Shown piece by piece: positions 7,482 to 15,373 of a stretch of 32,752 nt of DNA (its first letter is position 1; the number at the start of each line of letters is the position of its first letter). Below the pieces are notes generated by a model. The model searched no databases, was not told the origin of the DNA, and saw nothing but the letters and a program-made list of their open reading frames with translations. The stretch comes from Pseudomonas sp. R5(2019) (GTDB lineage: Bacteria; Pseudomonadota; Gammaproteobacteria; Pseudomonadales; Pseudomonadaceae): positions 1 to 32,752 of the forward strand of contig NZ_JAAAMT010000056.1 of NCBI RefSeq assembly GCF_009905435.1, given 5' to 3'. The position numbers and the translations under genes were made by a program.

Positions 7482-8576
7482 CTAACGCTTGTGGCCTGTG
7501 TCCAGCTTGCGCTCCAGATGCATGGAGTAGCGGGACATACCGAAACAGAAAATCCAGAACACCAGGGCCGCGAACACGTAGCCCTCGGTCGCCATGCCGA
7601 GCCAGTTGGGGTCGGCTGCCGCCTGCTTGACGCTGTTGAGCAGGTCGAACAGGCCGATGATGATCACAAGGCTGGTGTCCTTGAACAGGGCAATGAAGGT
7701 GTTGACGATGCCGGGAATCACCAGCTTCAGGGCTTGCGGCAGAATCACCAGGCCCATGCTGCGCCAGTAACCCAGGCCCATGGCTGCAGCCGCTTCGTAC
7801 TGGCCTTTGGGAATGGCCTGCATGCCGCCGCGCACTACCTCGGCCACATAGGCCGACTGGAACAGGATCACGCCGATCATGGCCCGCAGCAGCTTGTCGA
7901 AGCTCATGCCCTCGGGCAGGAACAGCGGCAGCATCACCGAGGACATGAACAGCACGGTGATCAACGGCACCCCGCGCCAGAACTCGATGAAGGTCACGCA
8001 CACCACCCTGACGGCCGGCATATCCGAACGTCGCCCCAGCGCCAGCAGGATCCCCAGCGGCAAGGCGCCGGCGATACCGACCGTGGCGATCACCAGGGTC
8101 AGCATCAGCCCGCCCCAACGGCTGGTCGGCACTTGCGGCAAGCCCAGGCCACCGTGCAGCAGGAGGTAGGCGATGATCGGGTACAGCACCAGAAAGCTCA
8201 GGCCATAGACCAGCTTGCGCGGAAAGCGCGAGATGAACAGCGGTGCCGCGCCGATCACCGCCAGCCACACCGTCAGGTCAACCCGCCAGCGCCATTCACT
8301 GGGGTAATAACCGTACATGAACTGGCCGAAGCGCTGCTGGATGAACACCCAGCAGGCGCCCTCCTTCGTGCAGTCGGCACGAGTGGTGCCGACCCAGTTG
8401 GCGTCGAAGATCGACCACTGCAACAGCGGCGGCACGATCAGCCACACCAGGTACAGCGCAAACAGCGTCAGCAGCGTGTTCAGCCAGCTGGAGAACAGAT
8501 TGCTCCGCATCCAGGCCAGCACGCCCACGGCCTTGACCGGTGGCGGCATATCGGGTTTGAAAACATGGGTACTCAT
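7482..8576 (-). CDS. aapM: Amino-acid ABC transporter permease AapM
   Basis: Inner-membrane permease of the HisM/GlnP type, 364 residues. It is longer than simple HisM proteins because of an extended N-terminal membrane part (TLLTLFALYLVWLIVPPLL at about 35-53) and a periplasmic segment, as is typical of AapM/BztC. The EAA loop that contacts the ATPase is visible as GQYEAAAAMGLGYWRSMGLVILPQALK (about 257-283). Spaced 10 bp from both aapQ and aapP, so it is one operon. It pairs with AapQ to form the translocation channel. Confidence 0.92.
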   Translation of the reverse strand: MSTHVFKPDMPPPVKAVGVLAWMRSNLFSSWLNTLLTLFALYLVWLIVPPLLQWSIFDANWVGTTRADCTKEGACWVFIQQRFGQFMYGYYPSEWRWRVDLTVWLAVIGAAPLFISRFPRKLVYGLSFLVLYPIIAYLLLHGGLGLPQVPTSRWGGLMLTLVIATVGIAGALPLGILLALGRRSDMPAVRVVCVTFIEFWRGVPLITVLFMSSVMLPLFLPEGMSFDKLLRAMIGVILFQSAYVAEVVRGGMQAIPKGQYEAAAAMGLGYWRSMGLVILPQALKLVIPGIVNTFIALFKDTSLVIIIGLFDLLNSVKQAAADPNWLGMATEGYVFAALVFWIFCFGMSRYSMHLERKLDTGHKR

Positions 8577-8586
8577 GCGCTTGTCC

Positions 8587-9765
8587 TCACCGCTCGATCA
8601 GCGCAATGCGCTTGTTGTACCAGTTCATCAGCAAGGAAATGCTGATGCTGATCGCCAGGTAGACGCTCATGGTGATGGCAATCACCTCGATGGCCTGACC
8701 GGTCTGATTGAGTACGGTACCGGCGAACAGCGAGACCATTTCCGGATAGCCGATACCGGCCGCCAGCGACGAGTTTTTCGCCAGGTTCAGGTATTGGCTG
8801 GTCAATGGTGGAATGATCACCCGCAGCGCCTGGGGAATGATGACCTTGCGCAGCGTCGGCCCTTCACGCAGGCCCAGCGAGCGGGCGGCCTCGGTCTGGC
8901 CGTGGCTGACCGCGCGGATGCCCGAGCGCACGATCTCGGCGATAAAGGCGGCAGTGTAGATGGTCAACGCCAGGGTCAGGGCCAGCAGTTCCGGGATCAA
9001 CACCCAGCCGCCGACAAAGTTGAAGCCTTTCAGTTCTGGCGCTTCCCAGTGCACGGGGCTGCCTGCCACGATCGCGCAGAGGCCTGGAATGGCCAGCAGC
9101 AAGGCCAGGCCTGCCCAGAATTTATGGAACGGCTGCCCGGTTTCCTCGAAGCGCTTGGTGGCCCAGCGGTTCATGAGAATGACGGCGGCAATCGCCACCA
9201 GCACCGCCACCACGAACGGCCAGAATCCTTCGGCCATGGATGCGCCGGGCATGTTCAGGCCGCGGTTGCTGATGAAAAAGGCATCGCCGAAATTGATACT
9301 GCCCCGCGGCCCCGGCAGGGTCAGGAACACCGCGAAGTACCAGAACAGGATCTGCAGCAACGGCGGGATGTTACGGAAGGTCTCGACATAGACGGTCGCC
9401 AGCTTGTTGATCATCCAGTTCGGTGACAAGCGCGCAACGCCGACGATGAAACCCAACAAGGTCGCCAGGATGATCCCGATAAAGGTCACCAGCAGCGTGT
9501 TGAGCAAGCCAATGACGAAGACCCGGGCGTAACTGTCGGACTCGGTGTAGGAAATCAGGTGTTGAGCGATGCCGAAGCCGGCGCTGCGCTCGAGAAAATC
9601 GAAGCCGGAGGTAATGCCCCGGTGTTGCAGGTTGGTCTGGGTGTTGTGAAACAGGTACCAGCCCAACGAGACCACCGCGACAATCGTGATGATCTGGAAC
9701 AACCACGCACGCACACGTGGATCGCTCAGGGATAAGCCCTTGGGTGCGCTGACTTTAGTTTGCAT
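8587..9765 (-). CDS. aapQ: Amino-acid ABC transporter permease AapQ
   Basis: Second membrane subunit, 392 residues, as expected for AapQ/BztB. A first membrane segment (IITIVAVVSLGWYLFH, about 26-41) is followed by a periplasmic part, and the HisM-type core begins near LLNTLLVTFIGIILATLLGFIVG. The EAA motif is GQTEAARSLGLREGPTLRKVIIPQALR (about 285-311). It follows aapJ after a 64-bp gap that carries a strong hairpin, so expression may be lower than that of the binding protein. Confidence 0.92.
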   Translation of the reverse strand: MQTKVSAPKGLSLSDPRVRAWLFQIITIVAVVSLGWYLFHNTQTNLQHRGITSGFDFLERSAGFGIAQHLISYTESDSYARVFVIGLLNTLLVTFIGIILATLLGFIVGVARLSPNWMINKLATVYVETFRNIPPLLQILFWYFAVFLTLPGPRGSINFGDAFFISNRGLNMPGASMAEGFWPFVVAVLVAIAAVILMNRWATKRFEETGQPFHKFWAGLALLLAIPGLCAIVAGSPVHWEAPELKGFNFVGGWVLIPELLALTLALTIYTAAFIAEIVRSGIRAVSHGQTEAARSLGLREGPTLRKVIIPQALRVIIPPLTSQYLNLAKNSSLAAGIGYPEMVSLFAGTVLNQTGQAIEVIAITMSVYLAISISISLLMNWYNKRIALIER

Positions 9766-9793
9766 GAAGTGCCCCGAAGAAAAGGAACGAAAC

Positions 9794-9820
9794 AGCCTGC
9801 GCGGGCGACGCCCGCGCAGG
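9794..9820. promoter_or_regulatory. Strong intra-operon hairpin between aapJ and aapQ
   Basis: GCCTGCGCGGGC (9794-9805) pairs perfectly with 9809-9820 around a GAC loop. On the transcribed (minus) strand it follows the aapJ stop codon by 9 nt and is not followed by a U-tract. Such stem-loops after a binding-protein gene usually protect the upstream mRNA or attenuate the downstream genes. Confidence 0.65.
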
Positions 9821-9829
9821 CCGGACCCA

Positions 9830-10858
9830 TCAGCGCACTGGTGGCGCGTACTGGATGCCGCCGTTGTTCCACAGGGCGTTCAGGCCACGGTCGATCTCCA
9901 GCGGCGTGCTCTTGCCGAGGTTTTTCTCGAACACCTCGCCGTAGTTACCGACCTGTTTGACGATTTGCACGACCCAATCCTTCGGCAGCTTAAGGTCCTT
10001 GCCGTACTCACCGTCAGCACCGAGCAAACGGGCAACGTCGGGGTTCTTGGTGGACTTGGCTTCAGCCTCGACGTTTTTCGAGGTGACGCCCATTTCTTCG
10101 GCATTGAGCATGGCGAACAGGGTCCACTTGACGATGGCAAACCATTCTTCGTCGCCTTTACGTACCACCGGGCCCAACGGTTCCTTGGAGATGGTTTCCG
10201 GCAGGACCACGTAGTCCTTCGGCGCTGCCAGCTTGGAACGCTGTGCGTAAAGCTGCGACTTGTCGGAGGTCAGCACGTCGCAACGGCCGGATTCCAGCGA
10301 CTTGGCGCTTTCGTCGGAGGTGTCGAAGGTGATCGGGGTGTACTTCAGGCCGTTGGCGCGGAAGTAGTCGGAAACGTTCAGTTCGGTGGTGGTACCGGCC
10401 TGGATGCAGATGGTGGCGCCGTCCAGCTCTTTGGCGCTCTTGACGCCCAGCTTGTTGTTGACCAGGAAACCGATGCCGTCATAGTAGGTCACGCCGGCGA
10501 ACACCAGGCCCATGCCCGAGTCACGGGAACTGGTCCAGGTGGTGTTACGCGACAGCACGTCGACTTCGCCCGATTGCAGCGCGGTAAAACGCTCCTTGGC
10601 GTTCAACTGGCTGAACTTGACCTTGCTGGCATCGCCAAAGACCGCAGCGGCCACGGCGCGGCACACATCGGCGTCGATACCGAGGATGGTGCCCTTGGCA
10701 TCCGGCACCGAGAAGCCCGGCAAGCCGTCACTGACGCCGCATTGAACGAAACCCTTCTTCTGAACTGCATCGAGGGTGGCGCCTGCCTGCGCAAAACCAC
10801 TGAGGCCCAGTGCTGCTGCAGCAGTCACGACTGCCAGCGTGGATTTAAACATCTTCAT
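9830..10858 (-). CDS. aapJ: General amino-acid ABC transporter periplasmic binding protein AapJ
   Basis: Periplasmic solute-binding protein of 342 residues that delivers amino acids to AapQM. The signal peptide is clear: basic MKMFK, a hydrophobic core, and cleavage after AQA (about residue 25). The mature part has the family-3 binding signature GILGIDADVCRAVAAAVFGD-like sequence and a long C-terminal half typical of AapJ/BztA. I chose ATG 10858 because GGAGG lies 7 nt upstream; the frame also opens with two TTG codons. First gene of the operon, divergent from the carboxylesterase. Which amino acids it binds cannot be read from sequence. Confidence 0.93.
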   Translation of the reverse strand: MKMFKSTLAVVTAAAALGLSGFAQAGATLDAVQKKGFVQCGVSDGLPGFSVPDAKGTILGIDADVCRAVAAAVFGDASKVKFSQLNAKERFTALQSGEVDVLSRNTTWTSSRDSGMGLVFAGVTYYDGIGFLVNNKLGVKSAKELDGATICIQAGTTTELNVSDYFRANGLKYTPITFDTSDESAKSLESGRCDVLTSDKSQLYAQRSKLAAPKDYVVLPETISKEPLGPVVRKGDEEWFAIVKWTLFAMLNAEEMGVTSKNVEAEAKSTKNPDVARLLGADGEYGKDLKLPKDWVVQIVKQVGNYGEVFEKNLGKSTPLEIDRGLNALWNNGGIQYAPPVR

Positions 10859-11191
10859 CAACAACCTCCAGTTTGCTCTTGTTGTGTTCGAGCCTGTAGC
10901 GCCGCACCCTTATGAGGCGCATCGGACCCGGTGTTGGCTTGGTTATGGGTCAATTGGCGCGTTATCGTTGTTTGGTCTCAGCCAGAGTGGCTGATAGTGT
11001 TACCGTCGAAATTGACGATGGGCACTTGGCCAGATCCATAGCAAAGCGCGTACCACTCCTCGACGCTTAAGCGTTTCAGTGCACGTCAAGGGTAAAACTT
11101 GTAGCCTTGCGACATCTTCTTTCCGGATCGAACCCACGCGCCCAAACGCGATGCACCGTTGACGCGCGTACGCACTTATTTGGAGCCCGCC
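10859..11191. other. Divergent intergenic region aapJ / carboxylesterase
   Basis: These 333 bp carry the two divergent promoters, but I found no convincing -35/-10 pair and no sigma-54 box on either strand. A 12-bp palindrome ACGCTTAAGCGT at 11063-11074 could be a protein-binding site. No gene-like frame is present. Confidence 0.4.
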
Positions 11192-11851
11192 ATGAATAAA
11201 GAATTTTTCGAACTTCAACCTGAAAAAGTAGCCGATGCCTGCGTGATCTGGCTGCATGGCCTGGGTGCCGATCGCTATGACTTCCTGCCAGTGGCCGAAG
11301 TCCTGCTACAGACGCTGAAGACCACCCGTTTCGTCTTTCCCCAAGCGCCCACCCGTCCGGTAACCATCAACGGTGGCTATGCAATGCCCAGTTGGTATGA
11401 CATTAAGGCCATGAGTCCGGCCCGTTCGATTGATGAAGAGCAGCTGGAAGCCTCGGCCCAGAGCGTTATTGCCCTGGTCGAAAAGCAACGTGAAGCGGGC
11501 ATCGACCCGAATCGGATCTTCCTCGCCGGTTTTTCCCAGGGTGGCGCCGTGGTGCTGCACGCTGCCTTCCTGCGCTGGCAGGGCCCGCTCGGCGGCGTGC
11601 TGGCGCTGTCGACTTATGCGCCCACCTTTAATGAAAATGTGCAGCTGTCCGCCAGCCAGCAGCGGATCCCGGTGCTGTGCCTGCACGGCCAGTACGACGA
11701 TGTGGTGCAAAACGCCATGGGCCGCAGTGCCTACGAGCAGCTCAAGCAGTGGGGCGTCACCGCGACATGGCAGGAATACCCAATGACGCACGAAGTGTTA
11801 CCCGAAGAAATTCGCGATATCGGCGTTTGGCTCAGCGACCGTTTGCGCTGA
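11192..11851 (+). CDS. Alpha/beta-hydrolase carboxylesterase (phospholipase/carboxylesterase family)
   Basis: Cytosolic serine esterase of 219 residues, similar in length and motifs to the Pseudomonas fluorescens carboxylesterase of known structure. It shows the oxyanion-region LHGLGADRYDF (21-31), nucleophile elbow GFSQG (Ser115), catalytic Asp in GQYDD (169) and His in MTHEV (200). ATG 11192 has GGAG 7 nt upstream; an in-frame TTG at 11159 is an unlikely start. It acts on short-chain esters or acyl chains in related enzymes; the natural substrate is unknown. It lies 96 bp before rhlB on the same strand. Confidence 0.92.
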   Translation: MNKEFFELQPEKVADACVIWLHGLGADRYDFLPVAEVLLQTLKTTRFVFPQAPTRPVTINGGYAMPSWYDIKAMSPARSIDEEQLEASAQSVIALVEKQREAGIDPNRIFLAGFSQGGAVVLHAAFLRWQGPLGGVLALSTYAPTFNENVQLSASQQRIPVLCLHGQYDDVVQNAMGRSAYEQLKQWGVTATWQEYPMTHEVLPEEIRDIGVWLSDRLR

Positions 11852-11947
11852 GTAGGAAACTTCCTGTAGCTGCGACAGCAATCCACTACGCCGCGCTCGA
11901 TTCTTGCTTTACACTGCCCGGCGTACATTCCTTAACCAATTGATGAG

Positions 11948-13390
11948 ATGACCGTGCTCAAAGCACTCAAGAAAATGTTCGGAAAAAGCGAGGCTGAGCA
12001 GCTCGCGCCCGACACTGCACACGCTCCTGCGCCAGCCCCGGCTGCCCGCGAACCGCAACCGGCCTACACTGCTCCCCCTTCGGCCAGCACAACCCCGGCG
12101 CCGGCCGCGCCACACAGCGAGCCTGCCAGCGATCGCCCGCGCCGCGAGCGCAAGCCAAAGCCTGCCGCCTCAAGCTGGAAACTCGAAGATTTCGCCGTTG
12201 AACCGCAAGAAGGCAAAACCCGCTTCCACGACTTCAAGCTGTCGCCAGAAGTGATGCACGCCATTCACGATCTGGGCTTTCCGTACTGCACGCCGATCCA
12301 GGCGCAAGTGCTGGGCTACACGCTGCGCGGCAAAGACGCCATTGGTCGGGCCCAGACCGGCACCGGCAAGACCGCCGCGTTTCTGATCTCGATCATTTCC
12401 CAGCTGCAGCAGACACCACCGCCCAAAGAGCGCTACATGGGCGAGCCGCGGGCACTGATCATCGCGCCCACCCGTGAACTGGTGGTGCAGATCGCCAAGG
12501 ACGCCGCGGCTCTGACCAAATACACCGGTCTGAACGTGATGACGTTCGTCGGCGGCATGGATTTCGACAAGCAGCTCAAGGCCCTCGAAGCCCGCCACTG
12601 CGACATCCTGGTCGCCACCCCGGGCCGTCTGCTGGACTTCAACCAGCGCGGCGAAGCGCACCTGGACATGGTCGAAGTGCTGGTCCTGGACGAAGCCGAC
12701 CGCATGCTCGACATGGGCTTTATCCCGCAAGTACGGCAGATCATCCGCCAGACCCCACCGAAAACCGAGCGTCAGACACTGCTGTTCTCGGCGACGTTCA
12801 CCGAAGACGTGATGAACCTGGCCAAGCAGTGGACCACAGACCCGGCCATCGTCGAGATCGAGCCGGAAAACGTCGCCAGCGAGACCGTGGCGCAACACGT
12901 TTACGCAGTGGCCGGCAGCGACAAGTACAAGCTGCTGTACAACCTGGTGACCGAGAACAAGTGGGAGCGCGTCATCGTCTTCGCCAACCGCAAGGACGAA
13001 GTGCGCCGGATTGAAGAACGCCTGCTGCGTGATGGCGTCAATGCCGCACAGTTGTCCGGCGATGTGCCGCAACACAAGCGCATCAAAACCCTGGAAAACT
13101 TCCGCGAAGGCCGCATCGCCGTGCTGGTGGCGACCGACGTGGCCGGCCGCGGCATTCACATCGACGGCATCAGCCACGTGATCAACTTCACCCTGCCGGA
13201 AGACCCGGATGACTACGTGCACCGTATCGGCCGTACCGGACGGGCGGGCACCAGCGGTGTGTCGATCAGCTTTGCCGGTGAAGATGACTCCTACCAGTTG
13301 CCAGCGATCGAGGCCCTGCTCGGGCGCAAGATCAGCTGTGAAATGCCGCCGACCGAGCTGCTGAAGGCACCGCCGCGCAAGCATCACTGA
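11948..13390 (+). CDS. rhlB: DEAD-box ATP-dependent RNA helicase RhlB
   Basis: RNA helicase of 480 residues. A low-complexity Ala/Pro-rich linker (20-76) comes first, then the Q-motif (RFHDF...GFPYCTPIQAQ, 92-120), Walker A AQTGTGKT (135-142), PTREL (174-178), TPGR (224-227), DEAD (248-251), SAT (281-283) and HRIGRTGR (425-432). All helicase motifs are intact. RhlB helps the RNA degradosome unwind structured RNA in enterobacteria; in pseudomonads the Ala/Pro-rich N-terminal extension is typical. Upstream is TTTACACT (about 11908-11915), which may be a -10 element, unproven. Convergent with moaE. Confidence 0.93.
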   Translation: MTVLKALKKMFGKSEAEQLAPDTAHAPAPAPAAREPQPAYTAPPSASTTPAPAAPHSEPASDRPRRERKPKPAASSWKLEDFAVEPQEGKTRFHDFKLSPEVMHAIHDLGFPYCTPIQAQVLGYTLRGKDAIGRAQTGTGKTAAFLISIISQLQQTPPPKERYMGEPRALIIAPTRELVVQIAKDAAALTKYTGLNVMTFVGGMDFDKQLKALEARHCDILVATPGRLLDFNQRGEAHLDMVEVLVLDEADRMLDMGFIPQVRQIIRQTPPKTERQTLLFSATFTEDVMNLAKQWTTDPAIVEIEPENVASETVAQHVYAVAGSDKYKLLYNLVTENKWERVIVFANRKDEVRRIEERLLRDGVNAAQLSGDVPQHKRIKTLENFREGRIAVLVATDVAGRGIHIDGISHVINFTLPEDPDDYVHRIGRTGRAGTSGVSISFAGEDDSYQLPAIEALLGRKISCEMPPTELLKAPPRKHH

Positions 13391-13450
13391 TGGCTTGACG
13401 GCCTCAAAAGCTTCTCAGCGGTCTGGCGCGAATGAGCACACCGCGGGCAT

Positions 13451-13636
13451 GTAGGAGCGGACCCGGCCGCGATGGGCTGCGAAGCGGCCCCGGCGATTCT
13501 GAAACCGCCGACACTCGCAAGCTGATTCGCAGATGCCACAGGCCCAAGGGGCCGCTGCGCGGCCCATCGCGGCCAGGCCGGGACGCCGGACCGCCGCTCC
13601 TACATTTTGTGGGAGCACGGCTTGCCGGCGATGAAG
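13451..13636. repeat. Cluster of REP elements between rhlB and moaE
   Basis: A REP starting GTAGGAGCGG (13451) carries GGCCGCGATGGGC. Its inverted partner, GCCCATCGCGGCC (13563-13574 region), ends at CGCTCCTAC (13603); the arms match with a short extra segment in the right copy. A third copy in direct orientation, GTGGGAGCACGGCTTGCC, occupies about 13610-13636. The 257 bp between the convergent genes hold nothing else. Confidence 0.75.
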
Positions 13637-13647
13637 CCAATACCGAT

Positions 13648-14103
13648 TCAGGGGTTGCGCCACCGCTGCGCCGCCACCTGATCGCTGTCCCGCCCCTCCA
13701 CCCAGCGCGGCCCATCCATCGTGGTTTCCTTCTTCCAGAACGGCGCCCGGGTCTTGAGGTAATCCATCACAAAATCGCAGGCTTCAAACGCCGCCTGCCG
13801 ATGCGCGCTGGCCACACCCACAAACACGATCGGCTCACCTGGCTCCAGGGCCCCGACCCGATGTAACACCTCCAGCCGCAACAGCGGCCAGCGCTGCTCG
13901 GCTTCGACCACGATCCTGGCCAAGGCTTTTTCGGTCATGCCCGGGTAATGTTCGAGAAACATCCCCGCCACTTCGCGCCCATCGTTGAAATCGCGCACAT
14001 ACCCGACAAATCCCACCACCGCGCCAATGCCGACATTGGCCGCATGCAGGGCATTGAGTTCGGCACCTGGATCAAAGGCCGCCGTCTGCACCCGGATCGC
14101 CAT
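13648..14103 (-). CDS. moaE: Molybdopterin synthase catalytic subunit MoaE
   Basis: Large subunit of molybdopterin synthase, which converts precursor Z (cPMP) into molybdopterin with sulfur carried by MoaD. 151 residues. The conserved GAVVGFVGYVRD (28-38) and SAHR (99-102) motifs are seen, and the lysines in YLKTRAPFWKKE (117 and 124) match the catalytic lysines of the Escherichia coli protein. It begins 2 bp after moaD, at the end of moaC-moaD-moaE. Confidence 0.94.
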   Translation of the reverse strand: MAIRVQTAAFDPGAELNALHAANVGIGAVVGFVGYVRDFNDGREVAGMFLEHYPGMTEKALARIVVEAEQRWPLLRLEVLHRVGALEPGEPIVFVGVASAHRQAAFEACDFVMDYLKTRAPFWKKETTMDGPRWVEGRDSDQVAAQRWRNP

Positions 14104-14105
14104 GC

Positions 14106-14342
14106 TCAGCCTCCGGTCACGGTCGGGAAAAACGCCACTTCGTCGCCATCAGCCAACGGCTCGGCCAATTGACACAGTTCTTCGTTGCGCGCGCACATCA
14201 GGTTCTGCTCGGTCAGCACTTCGTGGCGCAGGGACAGGTACTGACGAAGGTCATCAAGGGTCTGGAAGTCGCCACTGACGATTTCCGAATCAATCCCCAC
14301 CGCCTCTCGATAACGAGCGAAATAAAGCACCTTCAGCTTCAT
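14106..14342 (-). CDS. moaD: Molybdopterin synthase sulfur-carrier subunit MoaD
   Basis: Ubiquitin-fold sulfur carrier of 78 residues. The C-terminus ends in Gly-Gly (FFPTVTGG), the site that is adenylated and thiocarboxylated before sulfur transfer. The start overlaps the moaC stop by 4 bp (ATGA), showing translational coupling, and moaE follows after 2 bp. Confidence 0.94.
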   Translation of the reverse strand: MKLKVLYFARYREAVGIDSEIVSGDFQTLDDLRQYLSLRHEVLTEQNLMCARNEELCQLAEPLADGDEVAFFPTVTGG

Positions 14343-14812
14343 ACGTCCTCCGCCCGATAATGGCCGCTCTTGCCGCCCAGCTTCTCCAGCAGACGCACGG
14401 CCTCAATGGTCATACCGCGGTCGACCGCCTTGCACATGTCGTAAATGGTCAGCGCCGCGATGCTGGCCGCCGTCAGCGCTTCCATCTCCACACCGGTCTG
14501 CCCGGCCAGCTTGCAGCGGGCAAGGATCAGGACGCAGTCCTCACCTTCGGCCGACAGCTCAACCTTGACGCTGGTGAGCATCAAGGGATGGCACAGCGGG
14601 ATCAGATCACTGGTTTTCTTCGCCGCCTGGATGCCGGCGATGCGCGCCACGGCGAACACATCGCCCTTGGGATGGCCCCCGGCGACAATCATCTGCAGCG
14701 TTGCGGGGAGCATGCGTACACGCGCTTGGGCCACGGCTTCACGCGAGGTCACGGCTTTTTCCGTGACATCGACCATATTGGCGCGGCCTTGGGAATCGAG
14801 ATGAGTCAGCAC
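14339..14812 (-). CDS. moaC: Cyclic pyranopterin monophosphate synthase MoaC
   Basis: Converts the MoaA product 3',8-cH2GTP into cPMP, the first stable intermediate of molybdenum-cofactor synthesis. 157 residues. Family motifs seen: LIPLCHPL (about 72-79), GVEMEALTAAS (111-121) and DMCKAVDRGM (128-137). The start is GTG at 14812, with AGGAG placed 7 nt upstream. First gene of moaCDE. moaA is not in this window. Confidence 0.94.
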   Translation of the reverse strand: MLTHLDSQGRANMVDVTEKAVTSREAVAQARVRMLPATLQMIVAGGHPKGDVFAVARIAGIQAAKKTSDLIPLCHPLMLTSVKVELSAEGEDCVLILARCKLAGQTGVEMEALTAASIAALTIYDMCKAVDRGMTIEAVRLLEKLGGKSGHYRAEDV

Positions 14813-14960
14813 AGCCTTACTCCTGATCAGGAGAGGCGATTGTAAACCCGTGGGTCAGGATTTGGCACCGGGAAAAAAAGATCCTCCGCGAATTGCGGGG
14901 TTCATCGCGCAATTGCGGGATAGCCACACCGAAACCACACAGATATAAAGCCGAACAAAC

Positions 14961-15302
14961 AAGGCTGGCAACTCCAATTTCACAGGCCATGGCACGTTGC
15001 AACAAATGTGGGAGCGGATTTATCCGCGATGCGCCGCGCGGGCGGCGCGCGATCTCAAGACCAATGGAAAAAACCAAGGCAGGCACCTCTCACGGCTCAT
15101 ACGATCTTGCTGACAGCCCCCCTCGCCTCCTCCATCAGAATGAAGAGGGTTGCCTGAGGACCGTATCAAGGCTCCAAGTGCTTGCCTTGGGTTTTCCGGC
15201 GCTGCCGAAATCGAGCGCCGCCCGCGCGGCGCTTCGCGGATAAATCCGCTCCCACATTTGTTGCAACGTGCCATGGCCTGTGAGATTGGGGTTGTCAGCC
15301 TT
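14961..15302. repeat. 342-bp imperfect palindrome with 88-bp near-identical outer arms
   Basis: Arms 14961-15048 and 15215-15302 are reverse complements except at four positions. Each contains a REP core (GTGGGAGCGGATTTATCC) flanked by non-REP sequence. The 166-bp centre also aligns with its own complement at lower similarity (for example CCAAGGCAGGCAC with CCAAGGCAAGCAC, and ATACGATC with ATACGGTC), so the whole element appears to be an old inverted duplication. Confidence 0.85.
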
Positions 15303-15335
15303 GCTTGTAGGGCGGGAGATCGCGGTGGCGCACGC

Positions 15336-15362
15336 AAAAAAAGGGCGGCACGAAGGCCGCCC
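15336..15362 (-). terminator. Rho-independent terminator of phoH
   Basis: On the minus strand, GGGCGGC (15356-15362) pairs with GCCGCCC (15343-15349) around CTTCGT, followed by seven T. It starts 11 bp after the phoH stop codon. Confidence 0.9.
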
Positions 15363-15373
15363 CAGATGTGAAA

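Larger units (their letters stand above)
14813..15373. other. 561-bp intergenic region dominated by a long palindrome
   Basis: The stretch between phoH and moaC holds the 342-bp imperfect palindrome 14961-15302 and the phoH terminator. Open frames of up to about 115 codons cross it, but they read through both arms of the palindrome and have no ribosome-binding site, so I do not call a gene. The moaC promoter should lie in 14813-14960, but is not obvious. Confidence 0.55.

Noticed and set aside
10859..11191. Sigma-54 promoter for the aap operon
   Set aside because: I looked for GG-N10-GC boxes upstream of aapJ on the minus strand and found no match with acceptable flanks.
14893..15243. 116-codon frame inside the long palindrome
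   Set aside because: It reads through both inverted arms and a REP, with no ribosome-binding site or recognisable sequence.
1..15362. Repeated REP palindromes as a possible CRISPR array
   Set aside because: The copies are scattered between genes, palindromic and of unequal spacing; no regular repeat-spacer pattern or cas genes.
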